From Verrucomicrobiota bacterium JB023 (GTDB lineage: Bacteria > Verrucomicrobiota > Verrucomicrobiia > Verrucomicrobiales > Akkermansiaceae), in the NCBI GenBank assembly GCA_030673895.1, contig JAUTCR010000046.1, positions 1-51,128 on the forward strand: 51,128 nucleotides of DNA, read 5' to 3'. The notes under the pieces are model-generated. The model was not told where the DNA came from and made no database searches. It saw nothing but the letters and a program-made list of their open reading frames with translations. Position 1 is the stretch's first letter. The number at the start of each line of letters is the position of its first letter. Positions 8,083 to 15,673 of this stretch are shown piece after piece. The position numbers and the translations under genes were made by a program.

Positions 8083-8505
8083 ATGAGTGCCCCACAAGAT
8101 CTGCCTAACGAGGAACTGCAACAGTTGCAGAGTCTCCTTCGTCTTAAGAATTATGAGCGGCCTGTGGACGGTTACTTTGAAGATTTTCTCGACGAGTTCC
8201 ACCGCCGTCAGCGGGAGGAAGTCGTCTCTCGCGAGCCCTCCGTGTGGGAGAAGGTCACGACTTGGTTCAATGGTCTGGGCGCTGCCCGTTGGGCCTATGG
8301 AGCGGGTCTCGGCTATGCCCTCCTGTTCTTGGCTTTTGTGATGTGGCCCGACCAAGCGGCTCCGAATCAGTCGGTAGCGCAGGAAACAGAGGAAGTTTTG
8401 CCAGGAGATCGTAGATTGGAGCATGTTGAGCTTGAGAGGAAGCAACAACCACTGCCAGCGGATGAGGAAAAGGAAGCCCGTGAACTGCTTCCCAAGGATT
8501 TTTGA
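8083..8505 (+). CDS. Single-pass membrane protein, candidate anti-sigma factor
   Basis: A 140-residue protein 48 bases after the sigma gene. The first ~60 residues are charged and helical (ELQQLQSLLRLKNYERP, then YFEDFLDEFHRRQRE). A single transmembrane segment lies at about residues 69-87 (WAYGAGLGYALLFLAFVMW), and a charged, proline-containing tail follows. By position and topology (cytosolic N-terminus, extracytoplasmic tail) it could be the anti-sigma factor. It lacks the zinc-binding HxxxCxxC of the ZAS class, and no cysteine is present at all, so any anti-sigma role would belong to a different class. The downstream PDZ-protein gene begins immediately after its stop. Function is inferred from context only. 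Confidence 0.55.
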   Translation: MSAPQDLPNEELQQLQSLLRLKNYERPVDGYFEDFLDEFHRRQREEVVSREPSVWEKVTTWFNGLGAARWAYGAGLGYALLFLAFVMWPDQAAPNQSVAQETEEVLPGDRRLEHVELERKQQPLPADEEKEARELLPKDF

Positions 8506-8506
8506 T

Positions 8507-9436
8507 TTGAAGGCATTGAGGCAGTTCCTTTGGACTGGCTTGCTACTCGTTACTACGGTGGCGCGAGGGGAAGTTCCCACTCGCGTCGTTTTTTTGCCTT
8601 CGTCCGTCGGGAAATTGCCCGCGTCGTCCGAGCTGGTCTACCTCGATGAACAAGGTTTAGCCGCGGCAGTCACCGCCCTCGGCGTCAATCCGCGACAGGG
8701 GCAAGCCGGCGACCGCAAGACGATCCTGGTCGCCCACGATCCAGTCAGCCGGCTCTCACTCCTCCGGGTCCCCCTGGAGACGGGGGAGAGCACGCGAGCG
8801 GAGGAGCTGGGCAGCACCCTTAATCTAGAGGAAGGGGCTGTGCTCCTCACCAGCCTGGAGGGGGGAGAGGAGGCTAGTCGGCTGGTCAGCCGGGAGAGCA
8901 CCTACAAGGGGAAGCCGCTGCCATTGGAATTAATGCGGGTCCACCACCCGCCGGAGATTGACGTCAGGATGGGCGCTCCGCTTTACGACGCCGCCGGCCG
9001 CTTGCTGGGTATCAGCTACCGCCGGGCACAAGAGTTTGGCAATGGCACCTTCGTCTTCCCTGCGGAAGCGATCGAGCGAGTTTGGCGGGGTTCCCGCAAG
9101 AACGAGATCGTCGAGCGCAGCTGGTTCGGTGTCGAATTGCTCGCCACCGACCCCATGCCCGTTGTGCAGGGCGTTCTGCAGAATTCTCCGGCGGCGGCCG
9201 CAGGTCTGCAGAAGGGCGATATCCTTTTGAAGATTGGTGAACGTCGGGTGGCGAACTACGCCGCCGCGGTCAATGCCTTCTATTACCTGCTGGAAGGTAA
9301 GCCGACCGATGTGCTTCTCCTGCGGGGGACGGAGCGCTTGTCATTAACGGTGGTTCCTGAGTTGGTTCCCGCAGCTACGGTGTCACCCGCCTTGCCAGCT
9401 CAGACGGAGCCGACAACCAGTTCGACAGCAAACTGA
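8507..9436 (+). CDS. Secreted HtrA-like pseudoprotease with C-terminal PDZ domain
   Basis: The TTG at 8507 is the chosen start: AAGGA sits 8 bases upstream and it yields a clean signal peptide (basic LKALRQ, hydrophobic FLWTGLLLVTTVA). An ATG at 8462 has no ribosome-binding site and overlaps the previous gene. The 309-residue product carries a C-terminal PDZ domain (about 205-285: FGVELLATDP, SPAAAAGLQKGDILLKIG). The N-terminal half aligns by eye with the HtrA protease fold: HDPVSRLSLLRV matches the DPxxDLALLKV region, and RMGAPLYDAAGRLLGI matches PGNSGGPL...GEVIGI. Asp and Ser are replaced and no equivalent His is visible, so it is probably not a protease. It likely serves as a periplasmic sensor or binding partner in the sigma-factor unit. 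Confidence 0.72.
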   Translation: MKALRQFLWTGLLLVTTVARGEVPTRVVFLPSSVGKLPASSELVYLDEQGLAAAVTALGVNPRQGQAGDRKTILVAHDPVSRLSLLRVPLETGESTRAEELGSTLNLEEGAVLLTSLEGGEEASRLVSRESTYKGKPLPLELMRVHHPPEIDVRMGAPLYDAAGRLLGISYRRAQEFGNGTFVFPAEAIERVWRGSRKNEIVERSWFGVELLATDPMPVVQGVLQNSPAAAAGLQKGDILLKIGERRVANYAAAVNAFYYLLEGKPTDVLLLRGTERLSLTVVPELVPAATVSPALPAQTEPTTSSTAN

Positions 9437-9446
9437 GCAAAAGAAA

Positions 9447-9475
9447 GGCTTGGTCCCCTCGTCGGAAACCAAGCC
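9447..9475 (-). terminator. Rho-independent terminator of the fasciclin gene
   Basis: GGCTTGGT (9447-9454) and ACCAAGCC (9468-9475) form a perfect 8-base stem with a 13-base loop. On the minus strand the stem is followed by TTTCTTTTG, a good U-tract, so it terminates the fasciclin transcript 33 bases after its stop. On the plus strand it lies 10 bases after the PDZ gene but has no U-tract. Confidence 0.75.
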
Positions 9476-9507
9476 ACAAATGAAGTCATTAGTATCTGTC
9501 CGGGTAA

Positions 9508-10032
9508 TTAGTCTTCCGAGGGCATGATCACGGAGTCAATGACGTGGATGACGCCGTTGGAGCCTTCGATGTCGGTTTTGACGACCTTGGCCTCATCGAC
9601 CATCACCGAGCCTTCGTCGGTCGAGATTGTCAGTTCGCTCCCTTCGAGTGTTTCGACCTCGCCCGCGGCCACGTCCTTGGCGAGCACCTTCGCGGAGACG
9701 ACGTGATACTTGAGGATTGAGGTCAGCTTCTCCTTGTTCTCGGGCTTGAGCAGCTCGTCGACGGTCCCTTCAGGAAGTTTTTCGAATGCGGCATTGGTGG
9801 GTGCGAAGATGGTGAACGGACCTTCACCTGAGAGCGCTTCAGCCAGTCCGGCAGCCTTGACGGCGGCGACCAAGGTGGAGAAGTCCTCATTGGATGCGGC
9901 GATCTCAACGAGGTTCTTTTCCATCATGGCTTTTTCTTCGGTCATCTCATGCTTCTCGCCGTGGTGATTGGCGAAGGCGGCTCCGGAGAAAAGGAGGGTA
10001 GCGGAAGTCAGAAGTGTGATTGTGGTTTTCAT
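9508..10032 (-). CDS. Secreted fasciclin (FAS1) domain protein
   Basis: A 174-residue exported protein: the signal peptide [21 protein letters not shown] is followed by a short histidine/glutamate-rich linker ([13 protein letters not shown]) and one FAS1 domain. The family's H1 motif is visible as [18 protein letters not shown], and the second conserved block appears as [11 protein letters not shown] at the C-terminus. FAS1 domains mediate adhesion or matrix contacts; bacterial single-domain forms are often stress-linked. It is monocistronic, with about 296 bases upstream before the next gene and a strong terminator downstream. Confidence 0.92.
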   Translation of the reverse strand: MKTTITLLTSATLLFSGAAFANHHGEKHEMTEEKAMMEKNLVEIAASNEDFSTLVAAVKAAGLAEALSGEGPFTIFAPTNAAFEKLPEGTVDELLKPENKEKLTSILKYHVVSAKVLAKDVAAGEVETLEGSELTISTDEGSVMVDEAKVVKTDIEGSNGVIHVIDSVIMPSED

Positions 10033-10328
10033 TATTTTTTGGATGTTCGGTTTTTCTTGTCTCTATGGACAGTTCAACAAACCACGAAAACACCACCTGT
10101 CTTCGAAAAAATTCGGTGGGGTGACTTTAGCTTGCGGACGCGCCGATCGAGTCTTCATTCAAGGTTTCCATGCGCAAAAATGCCAAGTGAATTGCCCTGC
10201 TAGTTGAAAGAGGGGTTTCCTTTAATGGTCTTTCTGTGAGTGGTTTAGGTGAAATCTAGGCATGAAAAAAGACGCTCCAGTAAGGAGCGCCTTTTTGAAT
10301 AAGGACGAAAAAATTTTTTCGATCGAAC
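10033..10328. other. Intergenic region upstream of the fasciclin gene
   Basis: About 296 bases without a credible gene. It should hold the fasciclin promoter (minus strand), since the 60 bases before that start are AT-rich. A bidirectional terminator lies at 10271-10291. Nothing else could be supported. Confidence 0.6.
10271..10291 (-). terminator. Terminator after the pyruvate dehydrogenase E2 gene
   Basis: GACGCTCC (10271-10278) pairs with GGAGCGCC (10284-10291) around a 5-base loop, with one wobble. Read on the minus strand the hairpin is followed by TTTTTTC, a strong U-tract, 38 bases after the E2 stop. The plus-strand reading also has TTTTT (10292-10296), so it may work in both directions. 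Confidence 0.8.
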
Positions 10329-11630
10329 TTAGACGAGCATCAGCGCCGGGTTCTCAATGAGCTTTTTCACCTCGGCAAGGAATTGAGCTCCGACGGCGCC
10401 GTCGACGACACGGTGGTCGCAGGAGAGACCGAGATTCATGCGCTGCCCAGGGACGATTTGGCCGTCCTTGACCACGGCTTTCTGGACGATGCCTCCCACG
10501 GAGAGAATGGCGGCCTGAGGGGGGTTGATGATGGCGTCAAAGGAATCGACTCCATAGGAACCGAGGTTGGAGACCGTGATGGTGCCACCCTCGAAGTCGT
10601 CGGGGCGAAGCTTCTTGTCGCGGGCCCGGGCGGCGATGTCCTTGACCTCGCGAGAGATCTGGAGAAGCGACTTGTCCCCGGCCTCTTTGATGACGGGGGT
10701 GACCAAGCCATCCTCGACGGCGACAGCGACCGAGACGCCAATGGAGGCAAATTGGATGATGTGGTCACCGGCGAAGGAGGCGTTCACTTCGGGCACCGCT
10801 TTGCTGGCTTCAATGACGGCCTTGAGGATGAAGTCGTTGACCGTGTATTTGTTGCCCGTTGTCTTCTCGGCTTGCTCATTGATTTGCTTGCGCAAGCCCA
10901 TGAGCGCGGCGGTGTCTGCCTCCACGTGCAGGTAGAAGTGCGGGATGGTCACCTTGGAGGTGAGGAGGCGGTCAGCGATGATCTTCCGCATGTTGGAGAG
11001 CGGAATCTTCTCATCAGCGTCGGACGCGGTGGCGGTCACGGCCTCCACCGCCGGAGCGCTAGGAGCGGGGGCGCTGGCTGCCGGGGCGGAGCTGCTCCCA
11101 CCAGCCTTGGCTGATTCGACATCCGCTTTGACGATGCGGCCTCCGGGGCCACTGCCGGTCAGGGTAGAAAGGTCGATGCCTTTGCTCTCCGCAATCTTGC
11201 GGGCGAGGGGAGAGGCCTTGATGCGCTCGCCGCTTTCGGTAGTGCCTGCGGCTGGAGCTGAGGAGCTTGTCGCTTCAGCCGAGCCGGCGGTGATGGACTC
11301 GGTCTTTTGGCTCTCTTCAGGCTGGGAGTCCGGGGACTTGGCGGGCTCGGAGCTTGTGCTCTCTTCTTCATCGTCATCGCCAGCCTCTTCACCTTCTTCC
11401 AGCAAGACGCCAATCTTGGTGCCAACCGGAGCTTTCTCGCCGTCACCAACGATGATTTTGCTGAGGGTTCCCTCGTCGAAGGCTTCCATGGGCATGGTGG
11501 CCTTGTCGGTCTCGATTTCGAGGATTTCATCACCGATTTCCACCCGATCCCCGACTTGTTTGAGCCAACGAAGGATGGTGCCTTCGGTCATCGTGTCGGA
11601 AAGCTTGGGCATTTCGATATTGGTGGGCAT
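10329..11630 (-). CDS. pdhC: Dihydrolipoamide acetyltransferase, pyruvate dehydrogenase E2
   Basis: E2 transfers the acetyl group from lipoamide to CoA and forms the structural core of the pyruvate dehydrogenase complex. The 433-residue protein has one lipoyl domain (about 1-78) with the lipoylated lysine in EIETDKATM (Lys43), an acidic then alanine/proline-rich linker, a peripheral-subunit-binding domain (about 138-172, SPLARKIAESKGIDLSTLTG), a second flexible linker and the catalytic CAT domain with SCDHRVVDGA (His406). MEMPKLSDTM-type openings are characteristic of the PDH rather than the 2-oxoglutarate enzyme. E1 and E3 genes are not in the window. A lipoate ligase-like gene lies 117 bases upstream on the same strand, a functionally sensible neighbour. 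Confidence 0.94.
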   Translation of the reverse strand: MPTNIEMPKLSDTMTEGTILRWLKQVGDRVEIGDEILEIETDKATMPMEAFDEGTLSKIIVGDGEKAPVGTKIGVLLEEGEEAGDDDEEESTSSEPAKSPDSQPEESQKTESITAGSAEATSSSAPAAGTTESGERIKASPLARKIAESKGIDLSTLTGSGPGGRIVKADVESAKAGGSSSAPAASAPAPSAPAVEAVTATASDADEKIPLSNMRKIIADRLLTSKVTIPHFYLHVEADTAALMGLRKQINEQAEKTTGNKYTVNDFILKAVIEASKAVPEVNASFAGDHIIQFASIGVSVAVAVEDGLVTPVIKEAGDKSLLQISREVKDIAARARDKKLRPDDFEGGTITVSNLGSYGVDSFDAIINPPQAAILSVGGIVQKAVVKDGQIVPGQRMNLGLSCDHRVVDGAVGAQFLAEVKKLIENPALMLV

Positions 11631-11747
11631 GTCTATGAAGGAAGGTTATTAGTGTGAAAAATTTGCCCGTGGGCGCGGAGAGGACTTAACACAGGAAAGG
11701 GGAATCAGAAGTGGAAAAAGGCAAATTGAGGAGGGAAAAATTGGACT

Positions 11748-12302
11748 CTAGATCGAGTGCAGGGCTCGCTCGAGGGATGTGCGGAAGCTTGTCGGCTCGG
11801 CGTTAATCAAGAGGCTGCCTTGGTGCAGAAGGCCGTCTCGGGTGCGCCGTTGGGCCGCTCCCGCAAGCTTCCGGCCCTGCTCATCGACGATGTCGCCGGG
11901 CACGGGATGGGCGAAGCAGGCTGGCCCGCCTCCTTCTTCTTGCTCAATGAGGCGGGCACGGAGGCCGTGCTCCCGCAGCGCGGGCAGCAGGCTGGCGTGA
12001 ACGAGGGCGTAGGAACGGGCCCGCTCCTGACGCGAGAACGGGTGGGTCTTCGGAAAGAAAAGGGAATACGTGAAATCGCACCGATGGTCGACCAAGCCGC
12101 CCCCGGTGGGCCGGCGGACGGCAGGAACGTCCGGGAAATGGCTGGACGCCTCCTCCGCGCTTTGGAAGTAGCCGTAGCTGACCCAGGGGCCCGCCCAGAG
12201 ATAGGTGCGGAGAATCACCTCCTCACCGAGAGAGGCCAAGAGCGCGACATCACGGGCCATATTGTCCGGGCCGTTCGCTTCGGCATCATGTATCACGCGC
12301 AT
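11748..12302 (-). CDS. Lipoate-protein ligase A-like protein
   Basis: A 184-residue member of the biotin/lipoate ligase (BPL_LplA_LipB) fold, shorter than full LplA (about 330) because the C-terminal accessory domain is absent. It has VSYGYFQ and the RRPTGGGLVDH loop that binds the lipoyl moiety, plus the catalytic-type lysine in GRKLAGAAQRR. It could attach lipoate or octanoate to E2 proteins, or act as a LipM-like octanoyltransferase; the two cannot be separated by eye. It lies upstream of the E2 gene in the same direction, consistent with a role in lipoylating it. Confidence 0.82.
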   Translation of the reverse strand: MRVIHDAEANGPDNMARDVALLASLGEEVILRTYLWAGPWVSYGYFQSAEEASSHFPDVPAVRRPTGGGLVDHRCDFTYSLFFPKTHPFSRQERARSYALVHASLLPALREHGLRARLIEQEEGGGPACFAHPVPGDIVDEQGRKLAGAAQRRTRDGLLHQGSLLINAEPTSFRTSLERALHSI

Positions 12303-12350
12303 GGGCGAGCGATTTTAGCCATCCCCGGTGGCCCGGCGAGCGCAAAAGGC

Positions 12351-13721
12351 TCAGCGAGTGGGGACCATGGCGTAGAGGCCCATCGTCATGCAGTAGGCCT
12401 CATCGGCGCGCATCTTCTTGCGCTCATGCCCCTCGCCCCAGGAATCGGTGTAAATGATCTCCCCGGTCGCCTTGTTGTAGCCGATGATCAACCGCATGTG
12501 GCCGCCGTAGCTCTGGGGTAGGTCTCCCTCCTTGAAGAGCCCGAGGGTGAGCGTCCAATTGATGGGGACTCCCTGGTCAATGTATTCCTGAATCTTGCGA
12601 TTGAAGGTGCTGAAGCCATTTTGCTCGGCCTTCATCGTGCGAAAGAGCACGGGGTCGATGCGGGACCAAATCAAGGAAGGAGGCAGGTAGTAATAGTCAT
12701 CGACGTCGATATCGATGGTCTTCTCCTCCTTCTTCCGCGCCAGTTGGTTGTATTGCCTAATGTCCTTCTTGAGATCGTTGTCATCGAATTCGAAGAGCTT
12801 GATGGTCTTTACATTGGTCTTCCCGGTGATGGAGCGGAAGGCATCCTTCATGTCTTCGGTGGAAGTTCCTCCTCCCGCCGAGGTGTCCGCGAGCAGGGCC
12901 ATCTCGTGTTGGTCGACCTGGCGGCCATAATAGCGCAGCACCCGCTCGACGGAGGCGACCACGCAGTATCCCTTGTCTCCTTGGTCCACCATGGGCACAC
13001 CTTTCAGCCAGACGTCGCCTTCCTCGTTCTTCTGGACGTTGTCGGGCAGGTCCCGGCGAGTCGTCCGCTTCTTGCTGACCGCGCCCAGCGGCCTGGAGGG
13101 AGCGATGCGGAGGCGGATGAACTCGGCCCGCTTTTCCCGTCGATTGATTGAGCCTTCGAGCAGATAGGCCGAATCGCCGTTCTTCCACATCCATCCGGTG
13201 ATTGGCAGGGCCCCGCCCTGATTGCGGTACGTGGAGCGCACCTGCAGGGCTGCGTCCAAGCGCGTCTTCCAATCCTTCAATCTAGCCTCATAGGAGGTGG
13301 GGCCGATGAGCTCGTCGTCTCCGCGGTTGTAGATGGAGATGGTGACCGATTTGACGCCGCTTGCGTCGCCCCGGATGACGGTTTCGCCCAATTCCAAACT
13401 GTTTAACGAGTAGCCACCTCTTGTGGCCCGGAGTCCGCGCTTGGCGGAAGAAAGCCACTGAAAGCGCGGGACCTCGACCACGTAATCGGAGATATCCATT
13501 CCCCTCTCCTCCATGCGACGTAGTGTCGAGAGCGGCAAGGAAGAGCTCGCTTCCACTTCCTTACCGGGGAGCCCCTTCTTCTTCATGATCTCCTCCATCG
13601 GAGTTTCCCAGAGACTGTCCGAGTAAAGTAAATCGTCCAAAGCCAACGGTTCGGGCAGCTTGAGGTCGGCTAGCAGAGAGCCGCAGGTGAGGAGAGAGAG
13701 GAGGGCAGGGAATCTGAACAT
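12351..13721 (-). CDS. Secreted C39-like cysteine peptidase domain protein
   Basis: A 456-residue exported protein (signal peptide MFRFPALLSLLTCGSLLA). Residues 1-240 have no recognised domain. The C-terminal 200 residues form a papain-like C39-type fold: Cys253 in QGDKGYCVVAS, His408 in YGGHMRLIIGY and Asp426 in IYTDSWG are the expected catalytic triad. The fold is used by bacteriocin-maturation domains and by stand-alone peptidases; here there is no ABC transporter, so a free exported peptidase is more likely. It is the first gene of its strand block, opposite the sulfatase. The substrate is unknown. Confidence 0.75.
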   Translation of the reverse strand: MFRFPALLSLLTCGSLLADLKLPEPLALDDLLYSDSLWETPMEEIMKKKGLPGKEVEASSSLPLSTLRRMEERGMDISDYVVEVPRFQWLSSAKRGLRATRGGYSLNSLELGETVIRGDASGVKSVTISIYNRGDDELIGPTSYEARLKDWKTRLDAALQVRSTYRNQGGALPITGWMWKNGDSAYLLEGSINRREKRAEFIRLRIAPSRPLGAVSKKRTTRRDLPDNVQKNEEGDVWLKGVPMVDQGDKGYCVVASVERVLRYYGRQVDQHEMALLADTSAGGGTSTEDMKDAFRSITGKTNVKTIKLFEFDDNDLKKDIRQYNQLARKKEEKTIDIDVDDYYYLPPSLIWSRIDPVLFRTMKAEQNGFSTFNRKIQEYIDQGVPINWTLTLGLFKEGDLPQSYGGHMRLIIGYNKATGEIIYTDSWGEGHERKKMRADEAYCMTMGLYAMVPTR

Positions 13722-14070
13722 ATCAGTATAACGGTCTGGATGAGATGAGGATTTGTCGAGACCAATCCTCCTGTGGCATCACGGCACTTACTATGACAAA
13801 CGATTGAAACGATGGAAATCGTGCCTTTTTTCCAAGAAAGCGGTTCTTTAGTGGATTGCTTGTCTGCAATAGGAGATGGTGCGACGCTCTCTTCGTTATC
13901 CGAAGGGCCATTCCTCAATTCGCTCGCCTTACGAATTGAGGTAAAAGCGGTGTGGGCTGAATAAATACAGTGCTCGTTCCGTATGATTCGACGCGGAATC
14001 GCGCAATTCTTACCAAATGAAACAGATGTGTGCTTGTCAGAAAAGGGCCGTTTCTCCAACGTCCGAGGGA
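13722..14070. other. Divergent intergenic region between C39 peptidase and sulfatase genes
   Basis: 349 bases without a credible gene, containing three inverted repeats: ACGATT/AATCGT (13800-13805 and 13817-13822), CTTCG/CGAAG (13891-13895 and 13901-13905) and the long perfect one at 13913-13941. It must hold the promoters of both divergent genes. Confidence 0.6.
13913..13941. promoter_or_regulatory. Perfect 10-base inverted repeat, candidate operator
   Basis: CCTCAATTCG (13913-13922) and CGAATTGAGG (13932-13941) are exact inverted repeats with a 9-base spacer, 130 bases before the sulfatase start. There is no following U-tract in either direction, so it looks more like a binding site for a dimeric regulator, or an mRNA stem in the leader, than a terminator. 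Confidence 0.45.
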
Positions 14071-15609
14071 ATGAAGAAACTCTTGATGGCCTTCTTGGCG
14101 ATGATTGGGGTGGCCTCGGCGAAGCCAAATATCGTGGTGATTCTAGCTGACGACCTCGGCTATTCCGACCTCGGCTGCTATGGCAGCTCGATTGAGACGC
14201 CCAACCTTGACCAGCTGGCAGCCAATGGAGTCCAATTCACTCAATTCTACAATTCCGCCCGCTGCTGGCCGACCCGTACGGCCTTGATGACCGGGTATTA
14301 CCATTCGCAGACCGAGCGGGTGGCGAACCATCGCCAGATGATGCCCTCCTACCTGCGCGAGTTGGGCTACCGTTCTTACCACAGCGGGAAGTGGCACGTC
14401 TTCAATACCCGCCCCTTCACCCACGGCAAATTCGACCACTCTTTCCATACGAGGAATTATGACCGCTACTTCAACGATCAGGATAACTTCCTCGATGACG
14501 AGGCGCTTCCCGATAACGGACGTCCCGAAGGGTACTACACCACCATCGACATCGCGGAGCGCGCCATCGGCTTCTTGCAAGACCACGAGAAAGAGCACGA
14601 TGAGGAGCCCTTCTTCCTCTTTACCGCATTCACCGGCCCGCACTTTCCGCTGATGGCCTTGGAGGAGGATATTGCCAAGTATCGGGGCAAGTTCGACCAC
14701 GGTTGGGATGAGGAGCGCAAGCGTCGCCAAGCACGCCTCAAGGAGCTGGGGCTGATGGATGTGGAGTATGCCGCCCGCGAGGAGAAGGTGGCTCCTAAGT
14801 GGAGCTTGAACCAGAAGCAGCTCGTCGAGCAAATCCATGAAGGGGAACTGCAATTCCCGGTGGCTTGGGATAGCCTCAACGAAACGCAGAAAGCTTACCA
14901 AGCGGAGAAAATGGCAATCCACGCAGCCATGATCGATCGCATGGACCACGAGATCGGCCGACTCATCACGCATCTGAAGGAGACGGGAGAGTATGAGAAC
15001 ACGCTGATTTTCTTCTTTTCCGACAATGGAGCCTCCGGCGAGCAGATCAACCGGGGAGACCAGCACACTCCCGGCGCCAAGCTGGGCTCCGGTGATAGCT
15101 ACCTTTGCCTGGGAACAGGCTGGTCCACGGCGGCGAACACCCCCATGCGCCTGCATAAACATTGGACTCACGAGGGAGGTTGCGCGACCCCAGCCATCGC
15201 CCACTGGCCTGCCAAGCTGAAGGGAGGCCAAATCGAGCGCACCCCGGGCCACGTCATCGATCTTCTGCCTACCTTTGTCGCTGCTGCCGGGGGCGATGCA
15301 GAGGCTCCCGAGGGTGAGCCGGAATTGCCCGGCCTTAACTTCTTCGCGCTGAAGCAGGGTGATGTTGAGCGCGATTTCTTGTTCTGGGAGCATCAGGGGA
15401 ACCTCGCCCTGCGCATGGGAGATTGGAAAATCGTCAAGACGCCTTACCACGATAATGAGTGGGAGCTCTACAACCTTAAGAATGACCGGGGAGAGACCAC
15501 GGATCTGGCCGGCGAGCATCCGGAAAAGGTGAAGACGATGGCTGCCAAATGGCAGGCGCTCTCCGAGAAATACGCGCAGGATAAAGAGGCTGCCGGTGCA
15601 CGCGGCTAG
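14071..15609 (+). CDS. Secreted sulfatase (arylsulfatase family S1)
   Basis: A 512-residue exported sulfatase. The ATG at 14071 is preferred over 14017 because it opens with the signal peptide MKKLLMAFLAMIGVASA directly before KPNIVVILADDLG, the family's metal-binding start (Asp27, Asp28). The formylglycine motif is CWPTR at 65-69, where Cys65 should be converted by a sulfatase-maturating enzyme (not in the window). YHSGKWH and FFFSDNGA carry the remaining metal and substrate residues. Such enzymes release sulfate from polysaccharides of algae or mucins; the substrate here is undetermined. It stands alone, with a strong terminator after it. Confidence 0.95.
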   Translation: MKKLLMAFLAMIGVASAKPNIVVILADDLGYSDLGCYGSSIETPNLDQLAANGVQFTQFYNSARCWPTRTALMTGYYHSQTERVANHRQMMPSYLRELGYRSYHSGKWHVFNTRPFTHGKFDHSFHTRNYDRYFNDQDNFLDDEALPDNGRPEGYYTTIDIAERAIGFLQDHEKEHDEEPFFLFTAFTGPHFPLMALEEDIAKYRGKFDHGWDEERKRRQARLKELGLMDVEYAAREEKVAPKWSLNQKQLVEQIHEGELQFPVAWDSLNETQKAYQAEKMAIHAAMIDRMDHEIGRLITHLKETGEYENTLIFFFSDNGASGEQINRGDQHTPGAKLGSGDSYLCLGTGWSTAANTPMRLHKHWTHEGGCATPAIAHWPAKLKGGQIERTPGHVIDLLPTFVAAAGGDAEAPEGEPELPGLNFFALKQGDVERDFLFWEHQGNLALRMGDWKIVKTPYHDNEWELYNLKNDRGETTDLAGEHPEKVKTMAAKWQALSEKYAQDKEAAGARG

Positions 15610-15637
15610 GGCGTGGTTCCGCAATCAGTTTCAAATC

Positions 15638-15673
15638 AAAGCTTCCGTCTGATCCGCAGGCGGAAGCTTTTTT
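15638..15673. terminator. Bidirectional terminator shared by sulfatase and permease genes
   Basis: AAAGCTTCCG (15638-15647) and CGGAAGCTTT (15661-15670) form a 10-base perfect stem with a 13-base loop, followed on the plus strand by TTTTTT (15668-15673). The U-tract runs into the permease's stop codon (TAA at 15672-15674 on the minus strand), and on that strand the stem is followed by TTTGATTTG. Confidence 0.85.

Noticed and set aside
14143-15624. 493-codon minus-strand ORF opposite the sulfatase
   Set aside because: Antisense to a clearly real sulfatase with all motifs; the length is explained by GC-rich codon use on the opposite strand.
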